Shown: positions 31,701-42,475 of the stretch, piece by piece
Position numbering within the stretch: position 1 is the first letter of the stretch
Layout of the letters: every line of letters begins with the position of its first letter
NCBI GenBank assembly: GCA_030272155.1
Contig: CP126200.1
Location: 4,774,001 to 4,838,000 of the forward strand
Length of the DNA: 64,000 nt
Reading direction: 5' to 3'
Origin: Tetradesmus obliquus
Taxonomy: Eukaryota > Chlorophyta > Chlorophyceae > Sphaeropleales > Scenedesmaceae
The notes under the pieces: generated by a model
Told to the model about the DNA's origin: nothing
What the model saw: only the letters and a program-made list of their open reading frames with translations
The model's database searches: none
Program-made: the position numbers and the translations under genes

Positions 31701-32139
31701 TCAGCAGCTGCCAGGGTTCAGTGCTGCAAACCCCAGCGCAGCAGGGTTTGGGCCTTTAGGGGCAGCGGCTGCTTTCAGTGGGCTTGGCGGTTTTGGGGCA
31801 CTGGCAGGGCTTAGGGGTTCAGTGGGGCCTGGCCTTGGGGGTGGCGGTTTAGGTGGCTTGAACCCTGCAGCAGCAATGATGCAGGCCTTGATGGCTGGTG
31901 GTGGCCAGGGTTTGGGGCAGGCTCTAAACCTCCAGGGTTTTGATGCTAACGGTGCTGGCGGCGGTCTAGCAGGGGCACTGGGGGCAGCAATGGCTGCAGC
32001 TGCAGCAGCATCTGGCGCTGCTGACGGTGCTGCCGGCTTGTTTGCGGATGGCGGTGCTGGCCAGTTGCAGATGCAGCTGCAGCAGCTCCAACAGCAGCAG
32101 CAGCAGGGAGCAGAGCAGCAGCAGCAGCAGCAGCAGTAG
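28722..32139 (+). CDS. LUX/ROC15-like GARP (G2-like Myb) transcription factor
   Basis: A very large GARP-family DNA-binding protein of 1098 aa. Exon 1 (28722-28785) encodes MHEGGGPDVGGLEDA..., and exon 2 (28907-32139) carries the rest in phase. The GARP domain is at about residues 587-650: KPRLIWTPNLHARF, LGIKNAVPKTILQMM, then TRENVASHLQKYRLYLKR. This version is closest, by memory, to LUX ARRHYTHMO/PCL1 in plants and ROC15-type clock proteins in Chlamydomonas, so a role in circadian transcription is likely but inferred. The rest is low complexity: Gln tracts, Ala tracts, a His-rich patch near residue 315 and Gly/Phe-rich repeats (GFGPAGFG). I prefer ATG 28722 because its frame joins exon 2. 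An acceptor-like CCGCAG just upstream leaves room for an extra 5' exon. Confidence 0.9.
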
Positions 32140-32366
32140 GCTGTGTCTGCACTCCATTTGGACACCATCAAGCCTTGCAGCTGCTGCAGTGAACCTGCTG
32201 ACACAGCGAGGGCTATTCAGCTACACAGGAACAGCAGAAGAAAGCAGAGTGGAGAGGCGCCACCCAGCCCAGCAGTGTGCACACCCCAGTAGTGCCTGGA
32301 ACTAATCCAGTAGCTGCAGCAGCAGGGCATGTGACAAGCCAACAGCTCTATGGTTATGGCTTTAAG

Positions 32367-32441
32367 TGCATGCCTTGAGCTGTGTGGGGTGGGCTCACCC
32401 CAGTGCATGCCTTGAGCTGTGTGGGGTGGGCTCACCCCAGT
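32367..32441 (+). repeat. Two tandem copies of a ~37-bp unit
   Basis: The unit starting AGTGCATGCCTTGAGCTGTG and ending GGGCTCACCCC appears twice back to back with no visible difference, within the presumed 3' region of the LUX-like gene. Confidence 0.9.
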
Positions 32442-33002
32442 GTGCACACACTTGCGCAATTGATGTGGCTGGTTACTTTGGAGGCAGGCGCTAGCAGATT
32501 CCATCGTGCATTGCCTGCCCAGTAGCGACAAACCACGCAGTGTCGATGCAGCAGCAGCAGCCCACTACGTGCCATGCTGTTGACGACACGAGCAAAGGCG
32601 GCTGCTGCTGCTGCTGCTGCTATTGCTGCTGTTGCGGTATTATTATTGGGGCTGTTTGGAGTCTACTAGCATGGCTGGAGACATGCTTTCAGGCCTTGGA
32701 TGGATTCCCAGCAACGGCTGTGCACTGCCTTACAAAACTTGATTGCTGTGGACTGCAGCAGTTGTGCGGCAAGCAGTGTGTAGCGGGCTTTGGCTGGGTT
32801 CTGTCGCTGCTTCTGCCCAGGGAGCAGCGGTTTGAGCAGATCTATTGCGAGACGTTCATGTTGTGTGTCTGCGAATTACAGCCCGCAGATGTGCACCAGC
32901 ACTGTGCGCCGGCAAGACTGCTGCCACCCCTCGCAGCGTAGGTTGTTGTATGTGTGCTCGCCCGCGGTGCGCTTTGAATGTCAATGCCGGTTTCCGGTTG
33001 TT

Positions 33003-33165
33003 GTGAAGTTCACGGTGCGGCGCTGCAGCTGCATGAAGTGGTTTGAAGTCCGTGGTGCATCGCTGCAGCCGCGTGTACCGCTGTGAAGTTCATGGTGCAG
33101 CGCTGCAGCCGCATGCATTTGTGTGAAGTTCACGGTGCAGCGCTGCAGCTGCGTGTATCGCTGGG
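33003..33165 (+). repeat. Four-copy ~40-bp tandem repeat
   Basis: Units start near 33003, 33042, 33083 and 33123. Each holds a GTGAAGTTCACGGTGC-like word, then GCGCTGCAGC. Copies 1, 3 and 4 are close; copy 2 is more diverged. Confidence 0.8.
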
Positions 33166-33440
33166 GGAAAACTTTGTGAATGCTTGGCGTGCACGTGGCG
33201 GCAGTTCCTGTGTTGTCACGTCAGTTGTGCAGCAGCCGCTTGGAGCCCAGGACTGGCTGCAGGTTGGGTGTGTTACATTGGTGTCTTATAACGTCACACG
33301 GCTGGTGTTTGAAGTGCTGAGTGGAAAGGCAGTGACAGCTTCCGTAGCTGGGCTCTGATGCGGCAGTGCATTGCCGGTGTACTAGCTCTGTCGCAGTCGT
33401 CAGCAGGCCCCCAAGGCCTGTGTAGTGTATGTATGATTGA

Positions 33441-33638
33441 TGCTGCTGCCGCCGCTGCCGTGCGCATCCGACCTTGCGCTTAAATGCGGCACAGCCGGCC
33501 TACAAGGCAGCAGCGCCGGCTGCGCTGCGGCTCTACTACTACTTGGTTTCCGAAATGGGGTTCACAGACCCCTATGTGCTTCATGCGTTTGTACTCCAGG
33601 CGACTGTAGAAACTGTGTTGACAGCAGCACACTACTAG
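33441..33638 (+). CDS. Candidate terminal exon, function unknown
   Basis: An open segment ending in TAG at 33636-33638. Its translation has normal composition (AALRLYYYLVSEMGFTDPYV, then VLHAFVLQATVE), unlike the Cys-rich noise around it. It has no early ATG, so it would be a 3' exon. I cannot find its partners or name a family. Confidence 0.3.
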   Translation, partial: CCCRRCRAHPTLRLNAAQPAYKAAAPAALRLYYYLVSEMGFTDPYVLHAFVLQATVETVLTAAHY

Positions 33639-35209
33639 CAGCAGCAGCAGCAACTGTGCCAGGCAAGGGCACTGCATTTGAGGGTATCTGACATCTTTAG
33701 ATGTCATGTTTGCTGCTGCTGCTACTGCTTTGCCGGGCGAGCCTCCTGCTTCCCTCTTAGAGCTCATTTGTCAATCAGTCTGTTCAAACTGCTGGGGGTC
33801 AGAGGCATCTGTGGACCTTTCACGCATTCATCTGTCTACTCGACAACTTGTTGCGTGCCTGTTCTTACAGTAGTTCGCCATGCGGGCAAACCTGTGTGCT
33901 GCCGCTGCTGCTGGCACCTGCCGCACAATGCGCTCACACAGTAGGGTTCAAGGGAGGATGGTGCATGTGTTTTGCGTGTGTGGGTTGTACACCGCAGCTA
34001 GCCAAATGCTTGTGTTGGGGCACTGTTGTTGCCGCAACAAACATGTGTAGCCACCAGTAATCACAGTTATGTAGTGTTCACTGTATCTAGCGGCAATGGC
34101 CGGGGAAGGGCATCTGTGTGAGTTTCAGGGGCAGTATGCAGAGCCCTGCTGCTGCTGCCGATTACATCTGAGCAAGGCATGCATGCGACATCAGGGTCAT
34201 TTGTTGGCTGATAGCGGGTGGATCAGGCTGAGGTTGTGGCTGCAAAAGGCGGCAGTGGCATCCTGTACGAGTGGCAACGGCTGCCTGCGCGACGTTGTGT
34301 CACTATTTGCACGCTGCACAGTGCGCAGGGGCGCGGCATTTGACAGGCAATCACCTTTGTGTGTGTATGTGTGCGGTCTTTGCTGGCATGCACTTTTCTG
34401 CGGCACCTGAGAGCATCTGCGGGGGCGCTCTGTGGTGTACTGCCAGCTTGAAGTTTTACGCTGCAGTGTCTCCAAACTCTCCATCCGTGAATGTGGCGGG
34501 TGTTCAAGAGAGCTTCGGGCTCTGCTGCACTGGACGTTTCGGAGCTTTGCATCTGCTGCTTGTGCGCTTGGTGCCTGTGCACTGCAGCATGCAGCAGGCA
34601 GTGGGCAGCTTGCACATAGCAGCACTGCATACTAGCACATTGCAGAAGGGCACACTCTGTTGCGTGTGCACCACCAGGCGTTGTTGCATGCATGCACTGC
34701 TGGGCAGGTTTCACGAGCAGGCAGGAGCCTTGCAGAGTTGTGGTACAGGCGGGCAACATGTGTGTTGTATGGAAGCTGCTGGCTTGCTTTCGCTTTACAT
34801 GCACTGTGTTGGTGCGGCCCGAGGACAGGGCATACATTTGCAGCAGCAGCAGGCAATGACACAGCAAGGCAATGCTTTTTTTGCTGTTTATTGTGACAGT
34901 TTCTTTCAGTTTTTTCAGTATTGCATATGCAGTACTCTGTATCTGCTACTTGTATTACGTGCAAGGAAGTATCTTGTGCGTCATCTTGTGAGCCATTTTG
35001 CAAACCGGAATGCAAAGGGCGGACTATCTACCCATTGCATTGGTCTAGTTGTTGGCCTGATGCGTTTTGCGCACAGAGCGTCTCTGCACTGTCTGCTTTG
35101 ACCAGGTCACGCTGCGTGCACGGCTGCGGCTGCTGCATCGCTTGCAGACCCTCTTTTCTTTTGTGCCTATCTGCCGTCAGCAGCTGCCAAGGGTTGATGC
35201 ACTATTGGC

Positions 35210-35632
35210 TTGAGGCTAGCACAGCAAACTCTGTGTCAACAGCTTTACCGGACATTGAGTGCCGCACGGCAAAGTCAGATGCTGGCGGCTGTTTGCTGTT
35301 GTCGATGCGGCCGATGCTATGCTGTGGCACCTACTCAAATGTCATTCATTTGGCTGGCAACGCAACAAGCCAAGGGAACTGAGGGAGCAGTTTATGAGGG
35401 ATTGAAGATTGTCCGCAAGATTGACGTCCTCAGTGGTGTGCCTCAGACTTGCGATGATTGTACATCATCATTGAGTGCCTGCTGCAAGCACCCTCGGCAC
35501 CTGTGTGCGTGCCGGCTTGAGCGGTGCAACTGCTTTCAAGTTGCACACATCGGGTACATGCGCCATGACGTACCAGAGAATCTGTGGTTGGCTGAGTGTA
35601 GTATACACATTGATTCTGCGGCTGCGATATAG
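35210..35632 (+). CDS. Candidate Cys-rich protein fragment
   Basis: An open frame of 140 codons with paired cysteines in a zinc-ligand-like layout: CCCRCGRC, CDDC, CC, CAC and CNC, with ordinary residues between (AVYEGLKIVRKIDVLSG). The spacing suggests a metal-binding module. The start codon shown is not reliable and it may be the 3' part of a spliced gene. It could be chance in Cys-rich DNA. Confidence 0.3.
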   Translation: MRLAQQTLCQQLYRTLSAARQSQMLAAVCCCRCGRCYAVAPTQMSFIWLATQQAKGTEGAVYEGLKIVRKIDVLSGVPQTCDDCTSSLSACCKHPRHLCACRLERCNCFQVAHIGYMRHDVPENLWLAECSIHIDSAAAI

Positions 35633-36493
35633 TTCATGCCAGGGGTCAGATAGACCCCTGGCTGTCGCATGTATCTCCCTGCTCACACCAAGAGTTGCTG
35701 CTCTGCGCGCACTGCCACAGCAGCCGGTTTTGCTGTATGGTGCAGCGCAGGGCAGCAGCTATTGTGGAGCATAGCACAACGCATTATGCTCCATATACCT
35801 CCGACCGCGTCACCTGCTGGCTGCATCTTTGTGCGCCGCAGCCTGCTGCTGCAGATGACAGCAGCATAAGCCAGGTCAGCATGTACCTCCCGGCTCTATT
35901 ACATTGCACTGCTGCAGACTCCGCAGGATGGCCCTGCTGCACAGCATTTGTGCAGGTTGTCCGTGCAGGCTTGCATGTATTTGAGTCTGCAGCGAAGAAC
36001 TTTGCAGTCTAGATAGATCCAGGCTGCTATGCAGATTCGAACCATGGATCTTTGCCAGGCGTGTTCATCCGGCCGCCACTTGCCAGCGGCCAGCGTCAAC
36101 AGCACGCCTGACATGACGGTTGTAACAGACTTGTGACTGACATGTGTTGGCCTCGCCTGCAAGGATCTCAATGCAAAGTCTGCATGTTCACAAGGCATAG
36201 GGGAACCTGTACGCAGAATGAGTCGTGTGCGCCGTTTGATGCAGGGCGGTACAGCCCACACATGTGTCAGATGCCGCATGCCGGTACTCCGAAATAATGA
36301 CACACATGGTGGGTTTCAGTTCGAACTAGACGAGAGCATTGCAACTTTCAAACTATCCGCCCAACATCAATAGCAGGCATATGTGCTGCTCTGCTGCGCT
36401 GTGCTTTTATGATGCTTATGCTTGTAATGAATGCAATCGGCAGCTTTCTTTATATGCGCTGGGTTGCTGCTCCCAGCAGCTTGCAGCTTGTTA

Positions 36494-36800
36494 AGGCCCG
36501 TTTCTGCACCACAACGATCGAGTGTTGTGGAACCTTTCCAACACGCTGCGTTGTGGAGCTGTCCACAACGATTGCATTTCTACCAGCGTTGTGGAGTGTT
36601 GCGGAAGGCGACTGTCAATTGGCTCGTTCTCCCTTCCACAACGCCACAACACCTCCACAATACCCCCAGAGGTCGCGGGAAACTCCACAACGCCATCGCT
36701 CTCCACAACGAGGTTCCACAACGCAGCAGAAACACAATTCGTTGTGAAAGCGTTGTGGAACTTTCCACAACCCTCTCCACAACGCCGCAGAAACGGGCCT
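36494..36800. mobile_element. 307-bp MITE, PIF/Harbinger-like, TTA target duplication
   Basis: The ends AGGCCCGTTTCTGC and GCAGAAACGGGCCT are inverted repeats. TTA occurs immediately outside both (36491-36493 and 36801-36803), the 3-bp duplication typical of PIF/Harbinger elements. The interior has no gene and is packed with about 15 copies of CCACAACG or its complement CGTTGTGG in both orientations, so it can fold extensively. It is non-autonomous; no matching transposase is in the window. Confidence 0.85.
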
Positions 36801-36803
36801 TTA

Positions 36804-37531
36804 TTCACACCATAACAGGGATTGCAAAAACCCTGCCACTAAGGGGTGCTCATGCTCCGCTGTCGTGATCATGGTCTGAGGAAAACAGACTCTACAGAGT
36901 TATCACCACACAGGCATGACTACCTCAATGTAGCTCGCCCTCTTGTATTCTCGTGGCTTGCCTGCTCCCGCTTTTGGACTGGCCCGTCCTTCAGAACTGC
37001 TCAACACCACAGTGATCATACACTGTCAACAGTTTCAACTTCACATCCAGTATATCAAACTTGCCGTTGCCAACATCCACCTTCAAGAAGCGGACAAACC
37101 TAGGCACCATAAGGCGCCACCCTCATCTATTAGCTTGCCCTTCAGCTTGGTTCACGAAGTGTTTGGATTTATCGAACAGGCACCGTGCTGAGGTCTTTCG
37201 TTGTGTTTACTTACGGCCGTGCATCGCCATCTGGTGAGCATGCCAGTATGCTGCCATGCTGTGTGAGAGTGAGCCAGCACTGCAGCTCTTGCAGCTCTTG
37301 CTTGCCCATTTGCATTGCACCTGCCAGCCTTTGTAGCTGTTGGGAGGGGTTGAGGGGCCCAGCTGTACGATGCAAGCGGCGTAAGACGCGTGTGGACATG
37401 CAGGTTTGCATTGAGAGCAGCAGGTCATCTTGGCAGATCCAGACACAGCAGCAGGTATGGTGCCTGTGTGCAGCGCTGTCCACACAAGGGTTCCATCTGT
37501 CTGCTGCATGTCTTCTGCCACACGTTCTCAG
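36804..37531. other. Intergenic between MITE and helical-repeat gene
   Basis: No coding motif seen. The right end should hold the promoter and 5' UTR of the gene starting at 37532. Confidence 0.4.
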
Positions 37532-38829
37532 ATGGCAACAGTAGCAGCAGCAGCAGCGCGACTAGCAGCAGCAGCAGCAGCGCGACTAGCAGCAGCACCA
37601 GCAGCAGCAGCAGAGGCAGGCCCATGGCCAGCTGCTTCAGCCGCATCAGCCACGCGCCTGCAGGGCGTGAATGAAGTGCTGGAAATCTGCATCCAGCAAA
37701 GCTTCGACGCACACAGCGTTGCATGCCTTGCTGCCAGCAGCCGAGGTTTCCAACAGAGGTTCAGTGCACTGCTGAACAGCGAGCTGCTGCTGCGCAGCGT
37801 GGCAGCAGCAGCATCAGGAGATGACAGGAAGAGAGCCACCAAAGCACTGCTGTGGCTGCTGCAGCAATCAAGCATCACAGCTGCCAAGATCAAGCAGGTC
37901 CGCACGGAGCTGCTGCTGCTACCTCGCATGCCGCCGGCTGTTGCAGATGCGCTTGTGTGTGCTGGGCTGCGGGTGCAGCTGACGCCAGAGCTGCTGGCGT
38001 CAGCTGCGGCTGCAGGCGCAGAGGGCAGCGTATGGCTGACAGCCTTCAGACAAATGTTCGTGCCGAGACGCCAATGGGCTGCGAAGCTGCCTGTGACTGC
38101 GGAAGCCATATCCCTCAGGCACGAGCTGTTGCCACAGGTGAGGTACTGAGGCGCAATGCCAACGGGTGGTTTGCTGACATGCAGCTCGCATCAGTTTGCA
38201 TGCAAGAAGGCTTTTGAAGCATCCAAGACAGTTACAGTCAAACGCGTTCGTGTGACGCACGGGTAATATACCCTTCACTGTTCAACCGTTGAAACTCCAG
38301 TCGCGCCCAGCTATGCTACCCATGCCCTGCGGCTGTGCCTGGCAGCTGTCGTAGCTTGGGAGTCTAGTAGCCAGTCTAAGCAGCGTCGCATCAAGCTTTG
38401 CGCAAGCGTCACACGAGGTGTTGGACAGAGATAATAACATGTCGTGGTGGCCCTGCTGCCCGCACCACACACCATGCAATGCCACCGTCATGAATCAGCA
38501 ATGCAAAATGATGCCGATTCTGCTGCTTCTGCTCCTGATACAGTTCCTGCTACACCTCACGCCAGCTGAGCTACCATCACTGCTGGCAGTGGCTGTGGCT
38601 GCTCTGTCTGGCTTCACCAGCGCTGCGGAACTGAACAGCGCAATCAGCAACCTCCGCGGCCTATGCAGCTGCTCAGCAGCACAGCAGCCGGACACTGCGG
38701 TGGCTCAGCCGCTGCTACAGGCAGCCTTGCAGGTGTGCAGCTCCCACAGCTTTGCCTGCAGCAGGCATGCACTGCGCCCCAGCTTGCTGGCCGTTTGCGA
38801 GCTGCTGGCAACAAGCCACACCACTGGCG

Positions 38830-38863
<34 letters not shown>

Positions 38864-40316
38864 CCCTCAGGTGGTGGAGTTGGGCCTGCGGTTGCGGCAC
38901 TCACATTGTGTTTCCCAGCTGTGTCTTACAGATAATGTGTGGCAGCAGACAGATGCAGCAGCAGTGGCACAGCTGCTGCAGGCAGCCTTGCGTAGCCCGC
39001 CTACAGCCAGCCACAGCTGCAGCAGCAGCCAGGAAGATCTTGACGACCTGGCAGCCTGTGTGGCTGCTGTCTGCAGCCTGCCAGCAGCACTTTTACTGCC
39101 AGCAGCAGCAGCCGCAGCACTGCTGGAGCAGGCCGTGCAGCTGCAGGTGTGCAGTGCAGCTTTGGACGCCCTGTGCAGCCTGCCAGCCATGCAGGACTTC
39201 ACTTTGGAAGATGCCATGCGCCTGTTGAAGGCGCTGCAAGGGCCGGCAGCCATTGCCGCTCCCCGCTCACTCCTAACATGGCTAGTCAGCTTGTCAGCAG
39301 GGACAGCAGATGGACAATTTGTTGCAGCAGCAGGCCTGGCTGTGGAGCAGCTGCAGGCTGCTGCTGCTATGCATGATGTGGCAGCGGTGCGCGCGCTGTG
39401 CAGCTGCCCAGCCGTGCTGGCGCTGTCGGCGGGTGAGGTGGCGGAAGTCTTCATCGGGATGGCTGAGACCCTCCAACATAACTTCGCTGCTCGCGCTCAG
39501 CAGCACAAGCAGCAGCTGCTGCAGCAGCAGCACCACCACCAGATGCAGCAGGGGCAGCATCAGCAGCCGCAGCGCAGCATCTTGTTTGGCGGCCACCTGC
39601 CAGACGATGAAGCATTTCAGCATATCCTTGACGCTGTGTTGGGTCTGCCTCAGTTGCGTGCCGTCACTGCAGCCCAGCTGTCAGCCATTGTGGCAGCTGC
39701 AGCGTGCAACTTAGGCAGCTCCACAGTGCAGCACCTACTGATGGCTTTTTCCCTGCACGCAGCAGCTGTTGCTTTGCCACCGGATCTTGCAGCTGGCATC
39801 CTCGCAGCAGCAACTGCTGCAGGCGACAGCGACTGCCTGTTCCACCTGCGCAGTTGGCTGCCTGCCAACCAGCAGCTAGATGCTGCGCAGCTAGAGCTTG
39901 CACTGCAATCAGCATTGCGCTGCACGCAGCCAAGCACACAATATGGCAGCTCGGAGTGTGTGCGGCGGCTACTGGAGCTGCCAGCAGCAGCAGCAGTGAC
40001 AGCACGGCAGGCTGCCAGGCTGCTGGCTAATGCGCAGCAGCCAGGCAGCAGCAGCAGTGACGCATTGGTGCTGTTTGAGCTGTGCAGGGGTCTGCCTGCA
40101 GCGCAGGAGTTAGAGCCGCATGAAGTGGAGCCCTTGCTGTGCTGCGCAGTGGCAAACGGGGACTGGCTGCAGGTGCAGAGCCTGGCGGCGCTGGCGGGAG
40201 CAGCACGCATTGGCAGGGCAGCGGCAGATGGGCTGCTGGCAGCTGCGCGTGGCAGCGGCTGCAACATGAAAGTGGTAGCAGTGATGAACCTTGTGGCTGC
40301 ACAGCAGGTTGAGTAG
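37532..40316 (+). CDS. Leu/Ala-rich helical-repeat protein
   Basis: Exons 37532-38137 and 38544-40316 join in frame to 792 aa. The donor is CAG/GTGAGG and the acceptor follows a good pyrimidine tract (GCTCCTGATACAG). After an Ala-rich N-terminus, GVNEVLEICIQQSFDAHSV and CLAASSRGFQQRF resemble a degenerate F-box-like start. The rest is a string of about 30-40-residue Leu/Ala helices, often ending in CSLPA, CSCPAVLAL or LRGLCS-like words, with a His/Gln-rich loop near the middle. This suggests an alpha-solenoid adaptor. I do not recognise a named family. The last roughly 280 bp are duplicated just downstream. The start ATG was chosen because the frame before it has only TTG starts. Confidence 0.65.
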
Positions 40317-40404
40317 CGCTGGGACTCGAAAGCAGAGTGCTGGACTTTATGGCATGTTTTCAGCAGATGGGGGAGGAGCGGCGACGACATATCGAACAAG
40401 CTGT

Positions 40405-40672
40405 TGCAGCCAGGCAGCAGCAGTGATGCATTGGCGCTGTTTAAGCTGTGCAGAGGGGTGCCTGCAGCGCAGGAGCTAGGGCCGCATGAAGTGGTACGCT
40501 CGCTGTTTTGGTTTTAGAGGGGATTGGCTGCAGGTGCAGAGCTTGGCGGCGCTGGCAGGAGCAGCCCACATTGGCAGGGCGGGTGGAGACGGGCTGCTGG
40601 CAGCTGCAAGCTGCAGTGGCTGCAACATGCAACTGATGGCCATGGCGACGAACCTTGTAGCTGCACAGCAGT
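40405..40672 (+). pseudogene. Decayed direct copy of the helical-repeat gene 3' end
   Basis: This repeats 40033-40313 with roughly 85% visible identity (for example QVQSLAALAGAA and CNMQL in place of CNMKV). It has an in-frame stop after VVRSLFWF and several frame changes. It is a truncated tandem duplicate of the last coding segment, without the rest of the gene. Confidence 0.85.
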
Positions 40673-41726
40673 ACTACTGCTATGGCCCAGTCACTGTACA
40701 GTGACATTTGTCTTGACAGCAACGCAACTGCAAATGACAATAATATTCTCAGTTCCGGCACGAGTACAGTGTTTCAACGAGGCCTTGGTGAAGTACCTGA
40801 ACAGGTGAGAGCGGCCTGCAGTCCAGAGTTTCGCAAACGTTGGCAAGCGCTGCAGCTGCAGGTTGCTGACAGGAAAGATACTACAATCTGTGGAGCGTTT
40901 GTTACTGTGTGAAACGGGTTATTGCAGAACCAATGCGGATTGAATACTCTGCAAAAATCCTAAACCCGTCGGCAGGGACAACAGGTTGGTGTGGTACCAA
41001 CACGCACACCAAACTAAGCCATACATTCTATCTAGGATGGAACTTGTCCACAGTAGGCCAAACCGAGGGACGCAACTGCACGGAGGCAGCCAGCCTGACC
41101 TTGCGACATATTTCTGTACTACGCGAGCTGTCTGCACTCATTTCTTAGATGTCGTGTTTTTTGTTTGCTTTCAGCTTTCCAAGTTTCACACTACAGTACG
41201 CAGCAGCAGCTGGATCAGAGTTTCGCCACCTGCTTCCGGCCCGGCCCCACCAGCGCCTCGTAGTCGCTTGATGCCTGATATTTCGTCGGTTCACCTATTA
41301 CCAAGGTATTCCAAGCACGCAAAGTACCCGATACATGCGTAGGCTGCGAAGTCCTTGACAATGTGCCTAGGGAGCTGCGCAGTAGCAATGCTGCAGCAGA
41401 ACACTGGATCACCAGACAATTGGCTTATAATCTTGCAGGCCTTTTTATCTGTGCTGTCGAGTACCTGCACCGGTTTGCCGGCCACGTGCTCTGGCGCGCC
41501 TAGCACAGTGCAGGAGCACTAGCTGGCCCGGCCCCAGGTGCGTGGACAGCAGAGAGATCCCAGTTCATCATCATCTGCTGTTTGTGCGGTGTACATGAAG
41601 GGATTTCTAGCAGCTGCATGTACAGCATGCCCACACTGCTGCCAGCAGTGGGTGCACAGAGTCTGTCTTCAAGACATGTCTGTCTGTACAGACTTCGCAA
41701 AATTTGCGGCACAGCAGGCTAGCAGC
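40673..41726. other. Intergenic with weak exon-like segments
   Basis: Two segments look exon-like. The first, about 40747-40805 (+), starts after ATTCTCAG and ends at a GTGAGA donor (FNEALVKYLN in one frame). The second, about 41291-41506 (-), reads KKACKIISQLSGDPVFCC and RHIVKDFAAYACIGYF. I could not connect either to a gene or recognise a family. Confidence 0.3.
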
Positions 41727-41733
41727 CGCAGGC

Positions 41734-41821
41734 CAGCTAAGTCACATGGTAACGGCTTCCCACAGGTGGTAGGGTACCATACCTACTGTTGGTAGAGTAT
41801 TATACCAAACTTTGGTACGGC
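41734..41821 (+). repeat. Left terminal inverted repeat of the KDZ element
   Basis: It starts CAGCTAAGTCACATGG and ends TTTGGTACGGC. It is rich in GGTA/TACC words in both orientations, which could be binding sites or fold into hairpins. It is identical to the reverse complement of 53613-53700. Confidence 0.95.
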
Positions 41822-42475
41822 CGTCAGGGTCGTGCTGGTTGTTACAATAATGCACAGAGCATTATATTAGCAACATCTGCATTGCGCAGAGCCAGCTGAG
41901 CTGAGGAATACAAACTGCCGGCTAGTGGGTCCGCTTCCACTTGCTGTCCATTGGCTCTGAATGCAAGAAATGCAGAAGAAACAACTTTTGAATGATCAAA
42001 ATCATTAATAACTACCTTCAGAGTCCGTCAACATCGCAACAGCTCCACATGCACGGCCATTGCGTCATGGCTGGCATGGTGACTGTCAACGCAGCATTGG
42101 GTGCAGGCCCAGGCAGGCCTGCTGCTACAAGCTTGTGGCCGGCTGTCACATGTCTGGTGATCATCTGGAGCATCTGGAATATGCAACTGTAAACATTATC
42201 TCAAATCATAGTAACAACCGTTGTGTGTTCTTGATGGTGTCTCACTAGACCCTGCGGTGACACCTTCTCCCCCAGCAGCACTGCTGAGTATGTTCGGTGC
42301 CTATCAAACCCGTTCGATGTTGTAATCAGAAGGAGATTCACTACTTCCCTGGCATGGGTCGACCTGTACTCTTGCTTTTACCGAACAGTTGTTTCTGCTC
42401 CCCGATGATGGATCAACGCATGCAGTCATAGCTGCCACGAAGAAGGCCATAGATCCTGTAGCAACCATCACGTCA

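Larger units (their letters stand above)
32140..36490. other. Gene-poor interval left of the MITE
   Basis: About 4.4 kb after the LUX-like gene, rich in G and T on the plus strand. It contains a two-copy 37-bp repeat, a four-copy 40-bp repeat, a candidate terminal exon at 33441-33638 and a Cys-rich open frame at 35210-35632, listed separately. Long frames at 34223-34867 (-) and 34271-35101 (+) have no recognisable motif and overlap each other. Confidence 0.4.

Noticed and set aside
12530-33170. Possible CRISPR-like arrays at the tandem repeats (12.5-13 kb and 33.0-33.2 kb)
   Set aside because: Units are contiguous and imperfect without unique spacers of fixed length, and the genome is eukaryotic. 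They are minisatellites.
34223-35101. Two overlapping long open frames, 214 codons (-) and 276 codons (+)
   Set aside because: They occupy the same DNA on opposite strands, are Cys/His-rich without motifs, and at most one could be real. Neither has convincing start or splice context.
2610-36060. TTCGAACC words (near 2621 and 36036) as tRNA T-arms
   Set aside because: No matching acceptor or anticodon stems could be drawn around them. I found no tRNA or rRNA gene in the window.
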